Of a DNA stretch of 64,000 nucleotides, positions 1 through 11,766 are shown piece by piece (positions within the stretch are counted from its first letter, which is position 1; the number at the start of each line of letters is the position of its first letter). Source of the DNA: Aplectana chamaeleonis (taxonomy: Eukaryota; Nematoda; Chromadorea; Rhabditida; Cosmocercidae); NCBI GenBank assembly GCA_029168955.1, contig JAPDOI010001361.1, forward strand, positions 124,001-188,000. The letters are read 5' to 3'. The translations under genes and the position numbers were made by a program. Below the pieces are notes generated by a model, which worked only from the letters and a program-made list of their open reading frames with translations, did no database searches and had not been told where the DNA came from.

Positions 1-3000
1 GACCGAAGTAGGAGTACGCAGGACATCATGGAACGGGTGCAGGACCCCAATAGGGGTGTGCAGGACGTCGTAGAATGTGTGCAGGACCCCAGTAGGGTTG
101 TGCAGGACATCACGGGACGTGTGCAGGACCCCAGTAGATTTGTGCAGGACGTCATAGATTGTGTGCAGGACCTCTGTAGGAGTGTGCAGGACGTCGTAGA
201 ATGTGTGCAGGGCCTCAGTAGGAATGTGCACGACATCATGGAACATGTGCAGGACCCGAGCAGAGGTGTGCAGGACATCATGGGGCGTGTGCAGGACCCC
301 AGTAGGGTTGTGCAGGACGTCGTAGATTGTGTGCAGGACCTCAGTAGGAGTGTGCAGGACATCACGGGGCGTGTGCAGGACCCCAGTAGGGTTGTGCAGG
401 ACGTCTTAAATTGTGTACAAGACCTCAGTAGGAGTGTGCAGGACATCATGGAACGTGTGCAGGACCCCAGTAGGGTTGTGCAGGACGTCTTAGATTATGT
501 GTAGGACCTCAGTAGGAGTGTGAAGGACATCATGGAACGTGTGCAGGACCCCAGTACGGTTGTACAGGACGTCGTAGATTGTGTGCAGGACCTCAGTAGG
601 ACTGTGCAGGACATCACGGGACGTGTGCAGGACCCCAGTAGGGTTGTGCAGGACGTCGTAGATTGTGTGCAGGGCCTCAGTAGGAATGTGCAGGACATCA
701 CGGAACATGTGCAGGACCTGAGCAGAGGTGTTCAAGACATCATGGGACGTGTGCAGGACCTCAGTAGGGGTGTGCAGGACGTCGTAGAATGTGTGCAGGA
801 CCTCAGTAGGGTTGTGCAGGACATCACGGGACGTGTGCAGGACCCCAGTAGATTTGTGCAGGACGTCATAGATTGTGTGCAGGACCTCTGTAGGAGTGTG
901 CAGGACGTCGTAGAATGTGTGCAGGGCCTCAGTAGGAATGTGTACGACATCATGGAACGTGTGTAGGACCCCAGTAGATTTGTGCAGGACGTCATAGATT
1001 GTGTGCAGGACCTCTGTAGGAGTGTGCAGGACGTCGTAGAATGTGTGCAGGGCCTCAGTAGGAATGTGCACGACATCATGGAACATGTGCAGGACCCGAG
1101 CAGAGGTGTGCAGGACATCATGGGGCGTGTGCAGGACCCCAGTAGGGTTGTGCAGGACGTCGTAGATTGTGTGCAGGACCTCAGTAGGAGTGTGCAGGAC
1201 ATCACGGGGCGTGTGCAGGACCCCAGTAGGGTTGTGCAGGACGTCTTAAATTGTGTACAGGACCTTAGTAGAAGTGTGCAGGACATCATGGAACGTGTGC
1301 AGGACCCCAGTAGGGTTGTGCAGGACGTCTTAGATTATGTGCAGGACCTCAGTAGGAGTGTGCAGGACATCATGGAACGTGTGCAGGACCCCAGTAGGGT
1401 TGTACAGGACGTCGTAGATTGTGTGCAGGACCTCAGTAGGAGTGTGCAGGACATCATGGAACATGTGCAGGACCTGAGCAGAGGTGTTCAGGACATCATG
1501 GGACGTGAGCAGGACCTCAGTAGGGGTGTGCAGGACGTCGTAGAATGTGTGCAGGACCTCAGTAGAAGTGTGCAGGACATCATCGAACGTGTGCAGGACC
1601 CCAGTAGGGTTGTGCAGGACGTCTTAGATTATGTGCAGGACCTCAGTAGGAGTGTGCAGGACATCATGGAACGTGCAGGACCCCAGTAGGGTTGTACAGG
1701 ACGTCGTGGGTGTGTGCAGGACCTCAGTAGGAGTGTGCAGGACATCATGGAACATGTGCAGGACCTGAGCAGAGGTGTTCAGGACATCATGGGACGTGAG
1801 CAGGACCTCAGTAGGGGTGTGCAGGACGTCGTAGAATGTGTGCAGGACCTCAGTAGGGTTGTGCAGGACATCACGGGACGTGTGCAGGACCCCAGTAGAT
1901 TTGTGCAGGACGTCATGTGATTGTGTGCAGGACCTCTGTAGGAGTGTGCAGGACGTCGTAGAATGTGTGCAGGGCCTCAGTAGGAATGTGCACGACATCA
2001 TGGAACATGTGCAGGACCCGAGCAGAGGTGTGCAGGACATCATGGGGCGTGTGCAGGACCCCAGTAGGGTTGTGCAGGACGTCGTAGATTGGGTGCAGGA
2101 CCTCAGTAGGAGTGTGCAGGACATCACGGGGCGTGTGCAGGACCCCAGTAGGGTTGTGCAGGACGTCTTAAATTGTGTACAGGACCGCAGTAGGAGTGTG
2201 CAGGACATCATGGAACGTGTGCAGGACCCCAGTAGTGTTGTGCAGGACGTCTTAGATTATGTGCAGGACCTCAGTAGGAGTGTGCAGGACATCATGGAAC
2301 GTGTGCAGGACCCCAGTAGGGTTGTACAGGACGTCGTAGATTGTGTGCAGGACCTCAGTAGGAGTGTGCAGGACATCACGGGACGTGTGCAGGACCCCAG
2401 TAGGGTTGTGCAGGACGTCGTAGATTGTGTGCAGGACCTCTGTAGGAGTGTGCAAGACATCACGGAACGTGTGCATGACCTCTGTAGGAGTGTGCAGGAC
2501 GTCGTAGAATGTGTGCAGGGCCTCAGTAGGAATGTGCAGGACATCATGGAACATGTGCAGGACCTGAGCAGAGGTGTGCAGGACATCATGGGACGTGTGC
2601 AGGACCTCAGTAGGGGTGTGCAGGACGTCGTAGAATGTGTGCAGGACCCCAGTAGGGGTGTGCAGGACAGGACGTCGTAGAATGTGCGCAGGGCCTCAGT
2701 AGGAATGTGCAGGACATCATAGAACGTGGGCAGGACCCGATCAGAGGTGTGCAGGGCATCATGTGACGTATGCAGGACCCCAGTAGGGGTGTGCAGGACG
2801 TCGTAGAATGTGTGCAGGACATCATGGAACGTGTGCAGGATCTCAGTAGTGGTGTGCAGGACGTCATGGAGCGTGTGCAGGACCCCAGTACGGTTGTGCA
2901 GGACGTCGTAGATTGTGTGCAGGACCTCAGTAGGAGTGTGCAGGACATCATGGAACGAGTGCAGGACCCCAATACAGGTGTGCAGGACGTCGTAGATAGT

Positions 3001-4019
3001 GTGCAGGACCTCAGTAGGAGTGTGCAGGACATCATGGGACGTGGGCAGGGTCACAGTATGGGTGTGCAGGACATCATGGAACGTGTGCAGGACCCCAGTA
3101 GGGTTGTGCAGGACGTCGTAGATAGTGTGCAGGACCTCAGTAGGAGTGTGCAGGACATCATGGAACGTGTGCAGGACCCCAGTAGGGTTGTACAACACGT
3201 CGTAGATTGTGTGCAGGACCTCAGTAGGAGTGTGCAGGACATCATGGAACATGTGCAGGACCTGAGCAGAGGTGTTCAGGACATCATGGGACGTGAGCAG
3301 GACCTCAGTAGGGGTGTGCAGGACGTCGTAGAATGTGTGCAGGACCTCAGTAGGGTTGTGCAGGACATCACGGGACGTGTGCAGGACCCCAGTAGATTTG
3401 TGCAGGACGTCATAGATTGTGTGCAGGACCTCTGTAGGAGTGTGCAGGACGTCGTAGAATGTGTGCAGGGCCTCAGTAGGAATGTGCACGACATCATGGA
3501 ACATGTGCAGGACCCGAGCAGAGGTGTGCAGGACATCATGGGGCGTGTGCAGGACCCCAGTAGGGTTGTGCAGGACGTCGTAGATTGGGTGCAGGACCTC
3601 AGTAGGAGTGTGCAGGACATCACGGGGCGTGTGCAGGACCCCAGTAGGGTTGTGCAGGACGTCTTAAATTGTGTACAGGACCTCAGTAGGAGTGTGCAGG
3701 ACATCATGGAACGAGTGCAGGACCCCAATACAGGTGTGCAGGACGTCGTAGATAGTGTGCAGGACCTCAGTAGGAGTGTGCAGGATATCATGGGACGTAG
3801 GCAGGGTCGCAGTATGGGTGTGCAGGACATCATGGAACGTGTGCAGGATCCCAGTAAGGGAGAGCAGGACATCATGGAAAGTGTGCAGGATACCAGTAGG
3901 GGTGTGGAGGGCATCGTGGAACGTGTGCAGGACCCCAATAGGGATGTTCGAGACGTCATGCGATGTGTGCTGGACCTCAGTAGGAGTGTGCGGGGCATCA
4001 AGGGACGTGCGCATGACCT
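1..4019. repeat. Satellite array A1, 42-bp units (two 21-bp halves)
   Basis: This is a tandem array already running at base 1, so its left end lies outside the window. The 21-bp half-unit carries the core GTGTGCAGGAC and two variants alternate: one continues with CTCAGTAGGA or CCCAGTAGGG, the other with ATCATGGAAC, ATCACGGGAC or GTCGTAGATT. Variant order gives an 84-bp repeat, and a longer block recurs exactly 840 bp (20 units) apart: the segment at 121-480 is matched at 961-1320. Reading frames stay open on both strands because 21 is divisible by 3. In frame the plus strand gives heptads of the VQDPSRV/VQDIMER type and the minus strand HTPTEVL types. No promoter, splice structure or constraint is visible, so I do not call a gene. 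Related to arrays at 5376, 34273, 43270 and 55069. Confidence 0.97.
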
Positions 4020-4844
4020 CAGTTTAATGCACAGAACACCGTATACAAGTCATGCCTTCGAATCAGGCATATGGGCAGGCGCAGACGAGCCTCATCAGCA
4101 AGAACCGGTGAAGTTTGGCTAGAGCGATTGACCCTGGATCTATCCTAGACGGGGTGGGGCCACTCAAGGTTTACTCATAGAAATGATGAAAAATTCAGAT
4201 AAAAGATGGCTGATTCTGCTATCAGTCATTGTTTTTATAGAAACTTCATGAAAATACTTTGACTGGTAGCCTTACCAAGCGGTGGTTCATTTCACTTCTG
4301 TCTTGAATGGTGGGTGCCCTTCCCCACGTCTAGGATAGTGCCCTAACCCTGTACAATTGGGTCACTTTGAAACTAATTTCTTCATTTTTTGACATTTTAA
4401 ATTCAAAAAGTAGCTATATGCCTTGTATCCTATTTGTAGGAAGCCGCGTTGCAACTATTATCTTGCAGTCTTAGCAGCGGAGCGGTTGCATCTTCATTTC
4501 TACCACTATGTTTTCGAAAGAAAAAACAACCTGACTTTCAGATATTGACGATATCGTAGAAGGGAAACCCTCGGAAAAAGTTGTCAAATTTCTTAAAGTT
4601 GGGCTCCGCAGAAAAGGTCAAGGCTTTGGGCATTGCGGGCGTCGTGAAATTGTTTTATTGGATTTGGCTAAACTTGATTTTTCAAATGTAGTGATGTTGT
4701 CGAATTGATTTGGCTGTGATGGTACTATATGCAGATAACATAATCATTAAATGCAGTGAAATTGTTGCCAACGGATTTGGTAGGAGCTCTATGAATTATC
4801 ACAGTCAAATCACGAGTCAGAAGTGGTTTTTCTTGGAGCGCATA
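4020..4844 (+). repeat. Dispersed repeat family B, left half (right flank of array A1)
   Basis: From the end of array A1 the sequence matches the right flank of array A3: 4021-4065 resembles 36760-36800, and 4050-4844 resembles 37567-38345. The end of the block contains the module 'ATGTAGTGA..TTGTC..GATTTGGC', repeated about every 60 bp. The block also matches 8961-9803 in inverted orientation, so family B is a large palindrome. It stops at GCGCATA (4844), where element E2 begins. The other half resumes with TTGAATC at 8961, and the uninterrupted form is present near 38625-38640 on the minus strand. No gene is seen. Confidence 0.85.
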
Positions 4845-4848
4845 TTGT

Positions 4849-4869
4849 GGTGCGCGCGAAGCGCGCACC
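4849..4869. other. Terminal hairpin of E2
   Basis: This is a perfect 9-bp stem, GGTGCGCGC pairing with GCGCGCACC, around a GAA loop. It starts four bases inside the inferred left boundary. The same position in E3 (33636-33656) and E4 (42708-42728) carries GGTGAGCGC/GCGCTCACC with the same loop. The two stem positions that differ from E2 have changed in a compensating way, which suggests the paired structure is maintained. Confidence 0.9.
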
Positions 4870-5375
4870 AGATTTGGCTTTAACTCGGCCATGCGCAACT
4901 CTGCGATTTCAAAATCAGCGTTCAGAGTAACTGTGGAGATGCGGTTTTTTGTCCATTGGAAAGAGCGTAAAAAGTTGGTATATGTACCAAAAAATGGTTT
5001 GGAATGGTTTCTTGGCGCTCGAGAAAAATGGCGAAAACCACGTAATTTTGGTCGAAAAACTGTTAATCTCCTTTTTTTTCAGACGGCGTTCACGATCTTG
5101 TGTAACCAGTTAAAATTGAGCTAGGAAGCTAATTTTTTGGCAGGAGGCTGGAAATGGATGCAGCTAGCTCCTATTCAATTTTGGAGTTGAAAGCTCAATT
5201 TTAGCGGACCCTCAAAATTGAGGGTCGAGACGGGTAAAAACATGTAAACATGTTATTGTAAACCATCCGACGCTCACTGAGCTTCGAAAATGAACTAATG
5301 AAAAACAACACAGCTCATGATAGGCTTCCGGACAAGATTGTTCTCTCTTTGAAACGGTTGGTGCAAATAGGATTT
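4870..5375 (+). repeat. Family C flank between hairpin and satellite (E2)
   Basis: About 500 bp homologous to 42729-43269 in E4. Shared landmarks in the same order are AGATTTGGCTTTAA, a T-run ending in TTTTTTTTCAG, 'GAGCTAG.AAGCT', and 'AAACATGTTATT' followed by CATCCGACG. An open frame of 77 codons at 4891-5124 is not preserved in the E4 copy, so it is not called a gene. The region leads directly into the satellite in both elements. Confidence 0.75.
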
Positions 5376-6814
5376 GAGGAGTGCGCAGGACGCCGCAGAA
5401 AATGTACGGGACTCCAGGGGGAGTGCACAGGACGCCGTAGAAAGTGTGCGGGACCCTAGTGGGAGTGCGCAGGACGCCGTAGAAAGTGTGCGGGACCCCA
5501 GTGGGGGTGCGCAGGACGCCGTAAAAAGTGTGCGGGACACCAGTGGGAGTGGGCAGGACGCCGTATAAAATTTACCGGACCCCAGTGGGAGTGTGCAGGA
5601 CGCCGTAGATGGTGTGCGGTAACCCAGTGGGAGTGCGCAGGACGTCGTAGAATGTGTGCATTCCCAAAGTGGGAGCGCGCAGGACGCCGTAGAAAGTGTG
5701 CGGGACTACAGTGGGAATGCGCGGGACGATATAGAAAATGTACGGGACCCCAGTGGGAGTGTGCAGGACGCCGTAGAAAATGTACGGGACCCCAGTGGGA
5801 GTGTGCAGGACGCCGTAGAAGGTGTGCGGTAACCCAGTGGGAGTGCGCAGGACGCCGTAGAAAGTGTGCGGGACTACAGTGGGAATGCGCGGGACGATGT
5901 AGAAAATGTACGGGACCCCAGTGGGAGTGTGCAGGACGCCGTAGAAAATGTACGGGACCCCAGTGGGGGTGCGCAGGACGCCGTAGAAAGTGTGCGGGAC
6001 TACAGTGGGAATGCGCGGGACGACGTAGAAAATGTACGGGACCCCAGTGGGAGTGTGCAGGACGCCGTAGAAAATGTACCGTACCCCAGTGGGAGTGTGC
6101 AGGACGCCGTAGGTGGTGTGCGGTAACCCAGTGGGAGTGCGCAGGACGCCGTAGAATGTGTGCATTCCCAAAGTGGGAGTGCGCAGGACGCCGTAGAAAG
6201 TGTGCGGGACCACAGTGGGAATGCGCGGGACGATATAGAAAATGTACGGGACCCCAGTGGGAGTGTGCAGGACGCCGTAGAAAATGTACGGGACCCCAGT
6301 GGGAGTGTGCAGGACGCCGTAGAAAATGTACGGGACCCCAGTGGGAGTGTGCAGGACGCCGTAGAAGGTGTGCGGTAACCCAGTGGGAGTGCGCAGGACG
6401 CCGTAGAAAGCGTGCGGGCTCCCAATGGGAGTGCGCAGGACGATGTAGAAAATGTACGGGCCCCAGTGGGAATGCGCAGGACGCCGTAGAAAGCGTGCGT
6501 GCGGGCTCCCAATGGGAGTGCGCAGGACGCCGTAGAAAGTGTGCGGGACTACAGTGGGAATGCGCGGGACGATGTAGAAAATGTACGGGACCCCAGTGGG
6601 AGTGTGCAGGACGCCGTAGAAAATGTACGGGACCCCAGTGGGAGTGTGCAGGACGCCGTAGAAAATGTACGGGACCCCAGTGGGAGTGTGCAGGACGCCG
6701 TAGAAAATGTACGGGACCCCAGTGGGAGTGTGCAGGACGCCGGAGAAGGTGTGCGGTAACCCAGTGAGAGTGCGCAGGACGCCGTAAAAAGTGTGCGGGC
6801 CCCCAGTGGGAAAG
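5376..6814. repeat. Satellite array A2, 42-bp units
   Basis: About 34 units of two 21-bp halves: one GTGCGCAGGACGCCGTAGAAA-like, the other GTGTGCGGGAC followed by CCCAGTGGGA. The GCAGGAC core shows descent from the same ancestor as A1. Variant blocks (for example the half ending ACTACAGTGGGA followed by ATGCGCGGGACGATRTAGAAA) recur several times, giving higher-order structure. Long open frames on both strands follow from the 3n period and are not called as genes. Confidence 0.97.
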
Positions 6815-7173
6815 CGAGGGTCGTTTTTTATGATTGCGGGTCACAATTTTTTGGAGTTATGGTTCTCAAACAACACCGATTCGTACCAATTTCATTATTC
6901 ACGGAAGGCGAAAGCTGTCATAAGAGGTTTCTCCTCTCCAAAATGGGAATCGCTAAACAAAAATCAGGTCAAAAAGGGAACCTTTGGGAAAAATATATGA
7001 GATTTCTAAAAGTTTAGCTTCCTGGCAAAAGTAATGATTTGGCAATGTTATAATTTCAAAAAATCAAAAAGTTGAAAAAAATTTTGAAAAACGCTTGAAA
7101 TATCTTTAAAAATGATTTGGCACAAAATAACCACAAGTAATGAAAAAACTGGGAAATGTAGTGAAATGATTAA

Positions 7174-7479
7174 CATCGAATTTGGCGGTCAGTCGTAGGC
7201 CAACTTTTTATAAGTAGTGAGAGACGAGGTATAGGATTTTACAAGCTTCTCCGTTAAACTTATCAAAGCTAAATCAAGCGCGCAACGGAAACCGTAAAAC
7301 ATTTCAATGAAGCTGTAATACGGGAATCAGGGTGGGTCAAGCTATGTAAACGCAACGCTCAGATCCGATGCGCGCTTGATTTAGCTTTGATAAGTTTAAC
7401 GGAGAAGCTTGTAAAATCCTATACCTCGTCTCTCACTACTTATAAAAAGTTGGCCTACGACTGACGGCCAAATCCGATG
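7174..7479. mobile_element. TTAA-flanked hairpin MITE
   Basis: A 306-bp element flanked by TTAA at 7170-7173 and 7480-7483. Its two ~100-bp halves are near-perfect inverted repeats, from CATCGAATTTGGCGGTC at the left to the complement at the right, around a ~90-bp spacer. The opposite foldback arm (8786-8790) has the same sequence with a single TTAA and no insert, so it is an internal empty site. TTAA duplication is typical of the piggyBac superfamily. The terminal bases CATCG are not the classical piggyBac end, so family membership is tentative. Confidence 0.85.
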
Positions 7480-7497
7480 TTAACACTTAAGAGACCG

Positions 7498-8771
7498 CCT
7501 GCTCCACGGCGAATTTCCACAGCGGACCGGTGCGCTCCACGGCTAATCGTTTCCGTGGGTGCGCAGTGTGGACACGCGGTCCGCTGGGAACCATTTTGAT
7601 CGGAGCAGGTTTTCTCACTTAGACAACCGGTATTCCGTTTCTACTCCACCTGAGAGTATGTCGCTCCACAGAGATTTGGAGTGAGGTCATGGTGAAGCAA
7701 TGATCCACCGCTCTTTCGCGAACCTGCTTTTTTTATTTTGGAGGTCCTTCCAGCTTTACATGCACAAGGCTGGAAACGAAATAAGCGTTTGTTTGTCGAC
7801 TTCTGGAATTCTCACCAGGTCACAGCCAATGGTTAGGATTGAGCCGTGCTAGGCCGACCCGGAGTATTCGAAATTTGAAAAATGAACAAACTTCTCCTTT
7901 GTGATGCCCTAACAAACCTCATGTAGAACTTTCGGCGGACTCAAATACTTTGATCTACCAAGTTGTCTGATGCGACCGACAGAAACTTTATCAGAAATCT
8001 CAAAATGGGAATCAGATTCATTTCATCAGCACCCCCTCCTCCCCAATGGCCACGTGAGCGAAGTCGCACCGAAACGTGAAACGTTTACAAACGGATGACG
8101 AACGACAGACGCCAGCGAAGCTTCAGAAAACTGTGAAATACACACCACTTCATTGTTCAGCGCCTCCAAACATACCCCGTAGTTTAGTTTCAGTAAAATT
8201 TTAAGCACTGAACTATTTCTAGGTTTTCAACCCTTTCCCCCCAAGTTACCCTCCACTCGAAATTTAGCAAAAATTTGAACAAAGTTGATCGATGGCTAAT
8301 ATACCGCAGTCGAAGGAAATTTTATTGCAAATTGAAAAGTAAAAACCAGAACCTTGTGCAGCAACTCGAATAACCCTCGAGGTCAATGCAGCAAATTTTT
8401 GAACGATGAACTACCACAGTTATCTCAAACAGGTGGCACTACTATTTCGACAATCAACTGTAGAACATCAGTTCCGTGATAAGCATCATTGATACCTTTT
8501 CTTAGCCAAGTTTGAAACGATTTTTTCCAGCCAAAGAGGCTCGAAAAATCGAAAAGTGCCATTACCGGAGATTCTTGTAAAATTACTAGGAACACTGAAA
8601 ATGCTTGACCACTGTGAGTGTAAATAGGCTACATCATATGAACCTATCCGTAATTAAGAAAGACTCCACGCCAGAAAAATATAGAAAATATTAAAAGTTT
8701 TATGGCGTGGGTGCGCAGTGTGGACACGCGGTCCGAGGGGCAAAACAGCCGTGGGTGCGCAGTGTGGACAC
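7498..8771. other. Interior of the foldback module, no gene seen
   Basis: About 1.27 kb without a recognisable gene. The motif GTGGGTGCGCAGTGTGGAC with following ACGCGGTC occurs three times, near 7554, 8707 and 8752, at the two inner edges, and looks like a subterminal repeat. A 60-codon minus-strand frame at 8026-8208 has no recognisable features. Confidence 0.55.
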
Positions 8772-8960
8772 GCGGTCTCTTAAGTGTTAATCATTTCACT
8801 ACATTTCCCAGTTTTTTCATTACTTGTGGTTATTTTGTGCCAAATCATTTTTAAAGATATTTCAAGACGTTTTTTAAAAAATTTTTTTCAACTTTTTGAT
8901 TTTTTGAAATTATAACATTGCCAAATCATTACTTTTGCCAGGAAGCTAAACTTTTAGAAA

Positions 8961-9803
8961 TTGAATCAAATGAGAACAAAATTAGGTCTAGCAGCAAAAG
9001 CGTTTCCATACAGTGTGAACCTTGAAAGCGTTGAGGACACGAAGACATAGCGTCAGTAGCAAATAAATTGCGTTAGATTTCGTTTTCATGATTTTTATCT
9101 AATCGGTGAGGGAAGGTCTGGTTCCTTAGTGGAAGCTACAATGAGAAGGCAGAATAACATTCGAAAACCTTATTCCTAGTCCGTAAGGCCACATTTCGTT
9201 CAGCATTGTTAATTGATCAACAGCTTTTTCTTTTTGTCTTCATTCGCTCGCCAGAGGACCTTCTGACGCGTGATTTGACTGTGATAATTCATAGAGCTCC
9301 TGCCAAATCCGTTTGCAACAATTTCACTGCATTTAATGATTATGTTATCTGCATATAGTACCCTCACAGCCAAATCGATTAAACAATTTCACTACATTTG
9401 AAAAATCAAGTTGAGAGCCAAATTCAATAAAACAATTTCACGACAGTTAAGAGCAATGCCAAAGCCTTGACCTTTTCTGCGGAGCCCAACTTTCAGAAAT
9501 TTCACAACTTTTTCCAAGGGTTTACCTTCTACAATATCGTCAATCTCTGAAAGTCAAGTTGTTGTTTTTTCTTTCGAAAACATAGTGGTAGAAATGAAGA
9601 AACAACCGCTCCGCTGCTAAGACCGCAAGATAATAGTTGCAACGCGGCTTCCTACAGATAAAATACAAGGCATATAGTTTTTGAATCTAAAAGTCGAGAA
9701 AATGAAGAAATGAGTTTTAAAATGACGAAATTGTACAGGGTTAGGGCACTATCCTAGACGGAGGGGGCACCCACCATTCAAGACAGAAATGAAATGAACT
9801 ACC
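8961..9803 (-). repeat. Dispersed repeat family B, right half
   Basis: Resumes family B exactly where E2 ends (TTGAATC). 8961-9240 matches the unique centre of the B copy at 38345-38640 in inverted orientation. 9240-9803 is the inverted counterpart of 4290-4834. The GATTTGGC/ATGTAGTGAAAT module is present as its complement near 9312-9460. No gene is seen. Confidence 0.85.
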
Positions 9804-9995
9804 GATTCGTGAAAGTTTAGGTTCTTGGCAAAAGTAAAGATTTGGCATGGCTTTTTTTTCGAAAATTTAGAAATATACTCAGTTAAAAAGGGAAAATAAA
9901 GAAAAATGAAAAAAGTTTTGAAATATTCCTGAGAACGATTTGGCGTAGAATAATTTGTTTTTCGGAAAATGAAGTGAAATAGTTGAAAGTATGAT
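9804..9995 (+). repeat. Diverged copy of the E2 foldback arm
   Basis: GTGAAAGTTTAGGTTCTTGG followed by CAAAAGTA and GATTTGGCAT parallels the arm at 7005-7050. GAAATATTC..GAGAACGATTTGG parallels 7095-7125. The block ends at the next hairpin element with GAAGTGAAAT and then GATTTGGC, the same module that precedes the MITE at 7174. It is a degenerate relative, clearly older than E2. Confidence 0.5.
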
Positions 9996-10290
9996 TTGGC
10001 AGTCGAGTTTGAATCAACTATTGATAAGAGTTGTGCAAAACAAAAGATCGCCTTGTCTGAGCTTATCCTTAGAACATATCAAAGCAAAATCACGCATGTT
10101 TTGGAACAAACACTTGATTTTACTTCACTTAAACGTGAAGATCGCGGCATTCCAGCTCCCGAACGAGCTTTTACTGCTTGCCTTATCACGCGTGATTTTG
10201 CTTTGATATGTTCTACGGATAAGCTCATACAATGCGATCTCTCGTTTTGCACAACGCTTATCAATAGTTGGTTCAAACTCGACTGCCGAA
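9996..10290. mobile_element. ~295-bp hairpin MITE
   Basis: Inverted repeats of ~100 bp: TTGGCAGTCGAGTTTGAA at the left is mirrored by TTCAAACTCGACTGCC at the right. An inner match of ~35 bp (10058-10096 with 10187-10226, AACATATCAAAGCAAAATCA type) continues the arms around a ~90-bp spacer. The overall design resembles the MITE at 7174-7479, including the TTTGGC end. No clear target duplication is visible. Confidence 0.8.
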
Positions 10291-11766
10291 GTCTGCTCGT
10301 GATCGCAATACAAGCCATTCAATAAACTTCGAAGGTTGGCGTTAGACCCCTATTGAAGCCGGAGGCTCGAGTAAGACATCATGAGACAAGAGCACTGCTG
10401 GATGGTATCATAACACGCACCTTGCGCGACATTTCGAGGCTTGATGATAAGGACATCAGAAGAAAACTTCAGGAATTTCATGAATCGCAGGCGATCTCCA
10501 GGTTTCATTTCTCTGGAGAATCTATTCAATGATTTCTCAGTTATCTGTCGATGCTGCTAAACGTCGACACCGTGGCTGTGAAGTTCTCGGACATCGTCCG
10601 AGCAAATCGCTTTTGATGAGAGTAAGGCATCAGAAGGCAAGACTATCTTGGGCTACGGAGTAGATGCCCTAGACTCAACAGCAATCTCAGGTACTCAGGA
10701 CGACGGCCGGCGAACCTTTCCCAGCTGGCCCGCGGTCTCCGTCCTCCGGCCGCCCACTTTTGGTTCGCCGTCCAGCCGTATGTCGACGGCCCGCCGACCT
10801 TTACCAGATGGCCCGCGATCACTTTTTGTATTACTGATTACCTCAAGCATGTCACCCCGGCCCCACAGCGTAGAAACGCCCCGCCTCGGTCTGCGGTGAG
10901 GAACCGCCCTCCCCGCGGATCGCGGCGAAAACCGCCCCGTCCCCCCAGCTGTGGGGATACCCCTATCCTCTCAGCAGTCAAAATTATGCTGGTCTCCGGA
11001 GAGTGACTCGAAGTCACCTTCCAGGGCCGGCAGTAGAATGCCGATTGAGGACTCTAGTGAGATGAGGCGGCTTTCATACCGGCTGTGCACGTAATAAGCA
11101 CGTTACGACGTGATCATTCCTGACCATTATCAGTTGTCTTTCCAACAGGCCGAATCGAATGGCTTGGCGTGTTTTGTGGTTCGCGGGCGAGCCAATATGT
11201 GCGTCGCATGCAGCATGGTTTGCCGCTGGACGGCACTCTCGAAATGTGGAGCGCCGGCCGTCGTTTTCGGCATAGAGGTTCGCCGGCCGTCGACCTGAGT
11301 ACCAGAGAATGGTAAAAAGCCGTTTTCTCAGCTCGATCTAGTGCTCTAAGCAATCGAGACGTAGATTTAGCAAAAGAGACAACTTTTTTACATTGCTGTT
11401 GACTCTAGTGATGATGCTCCGTCGCCCACGCTAGTCTGTATTCTGATGCCTTACTCTCTTCAAAAGCCATTTGCTGGGACAATGTTCGGGAACTTCACAG
11501 CCACGGTCTCGACGTTTGATAGCATCGACAGATTACTGAGAAACCTCCGAATGGATATCGCCTGCGATTCATGGGATTCTTGAAGTTTTCTTCTGATGTC
11601 CTTATCATCAAGCCTTGGAATGTCGCGTAGGGTGCGTGTTATGGTACCATCCAGTATTGCTCTTGTCTCATGATGTCTTACTCGAGCCCTCGACTTCAAT
11701 AGGGATCTGACGCCAACCTTCAAAATTTGTTGAATGGCTTGTATTGTGATCACGAGCAGACTTCGG
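10286..11766. mobile_element. Large inverted-repeat element (arms 10286-10635 and 11441-11766)
   Basis: The arms are ~330-350 bp and well conserved: CCGAAGTCTGCTCGTGATC at the left is the complement of GATCACGAGCAGACTTCGG at the right, and both inner ends contain the ATGCCTTACTCTC sequence. The ~800-bp centre is GC-rich and has its own inverted segment (ACGACGGCCGGCGAACCT near 10700 and its complement near 11270). A 139-codon minus-strand frame at 11460-11879 covers the right arm and beyond but resembles nothing I recognise. No transposase was found. The outer left end overlaps the neighbouring MITE by a few bases. Confidence 0.75.

Larger units (their letters stand above)
4845..8960. mobile_element. 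E2: Helitron-like, satellite-carrying non-autonomous element
   Basis: The element starts TTGTGGTG with a terminal hairpin (4849-4869) and ends CTTTTAGAAA. It splits family B: GCGCATA to the left and TTGAATC to the right join to the GCGCATATTGAATC seen uninterrupted in the minus strand near 38630. Insertion between A and T without a duplication is the Helitron pattern. Read on the minus strand the hairpin sits four bases from the 3' end, which reads ACAA and not the canonical CTRR. Contents in order: a ~500-bp flank shared with E4, satellite A2, and a foldback module with a nested MITE. There is no Rep or helicase gene, so mobility would need a helper elsewhere. The boundaries are strong; the class assignment is inference. 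Confidence 0.78.
7002..8960. repeat. Foldback module inside E2 (arms 7002-7173 and 8786-8960)
   Basis: The left arm begins TTTCTAAAAGTTTAGC and the right arm ends with its reverse complement, GCTAAACTTTTAGAAA. The arms are close to identical over ~170 bp and then continue another ~20 bp, at 7480-7497 in the left arm and 8772-8785 onward in the right. The left arm is interrupted there by a 306-bp MITE. The right arm terminus is also the right terminus of E2. The same design (an inverted internal copy of the right end) occurs in E3 at 38087 and 38885. Confidence 0.88.

Noticed and set aside
1..4019. CRISPR-like array
   Set aside because: Units are contiguous without unique spacers, and the setting is eukaryotic.
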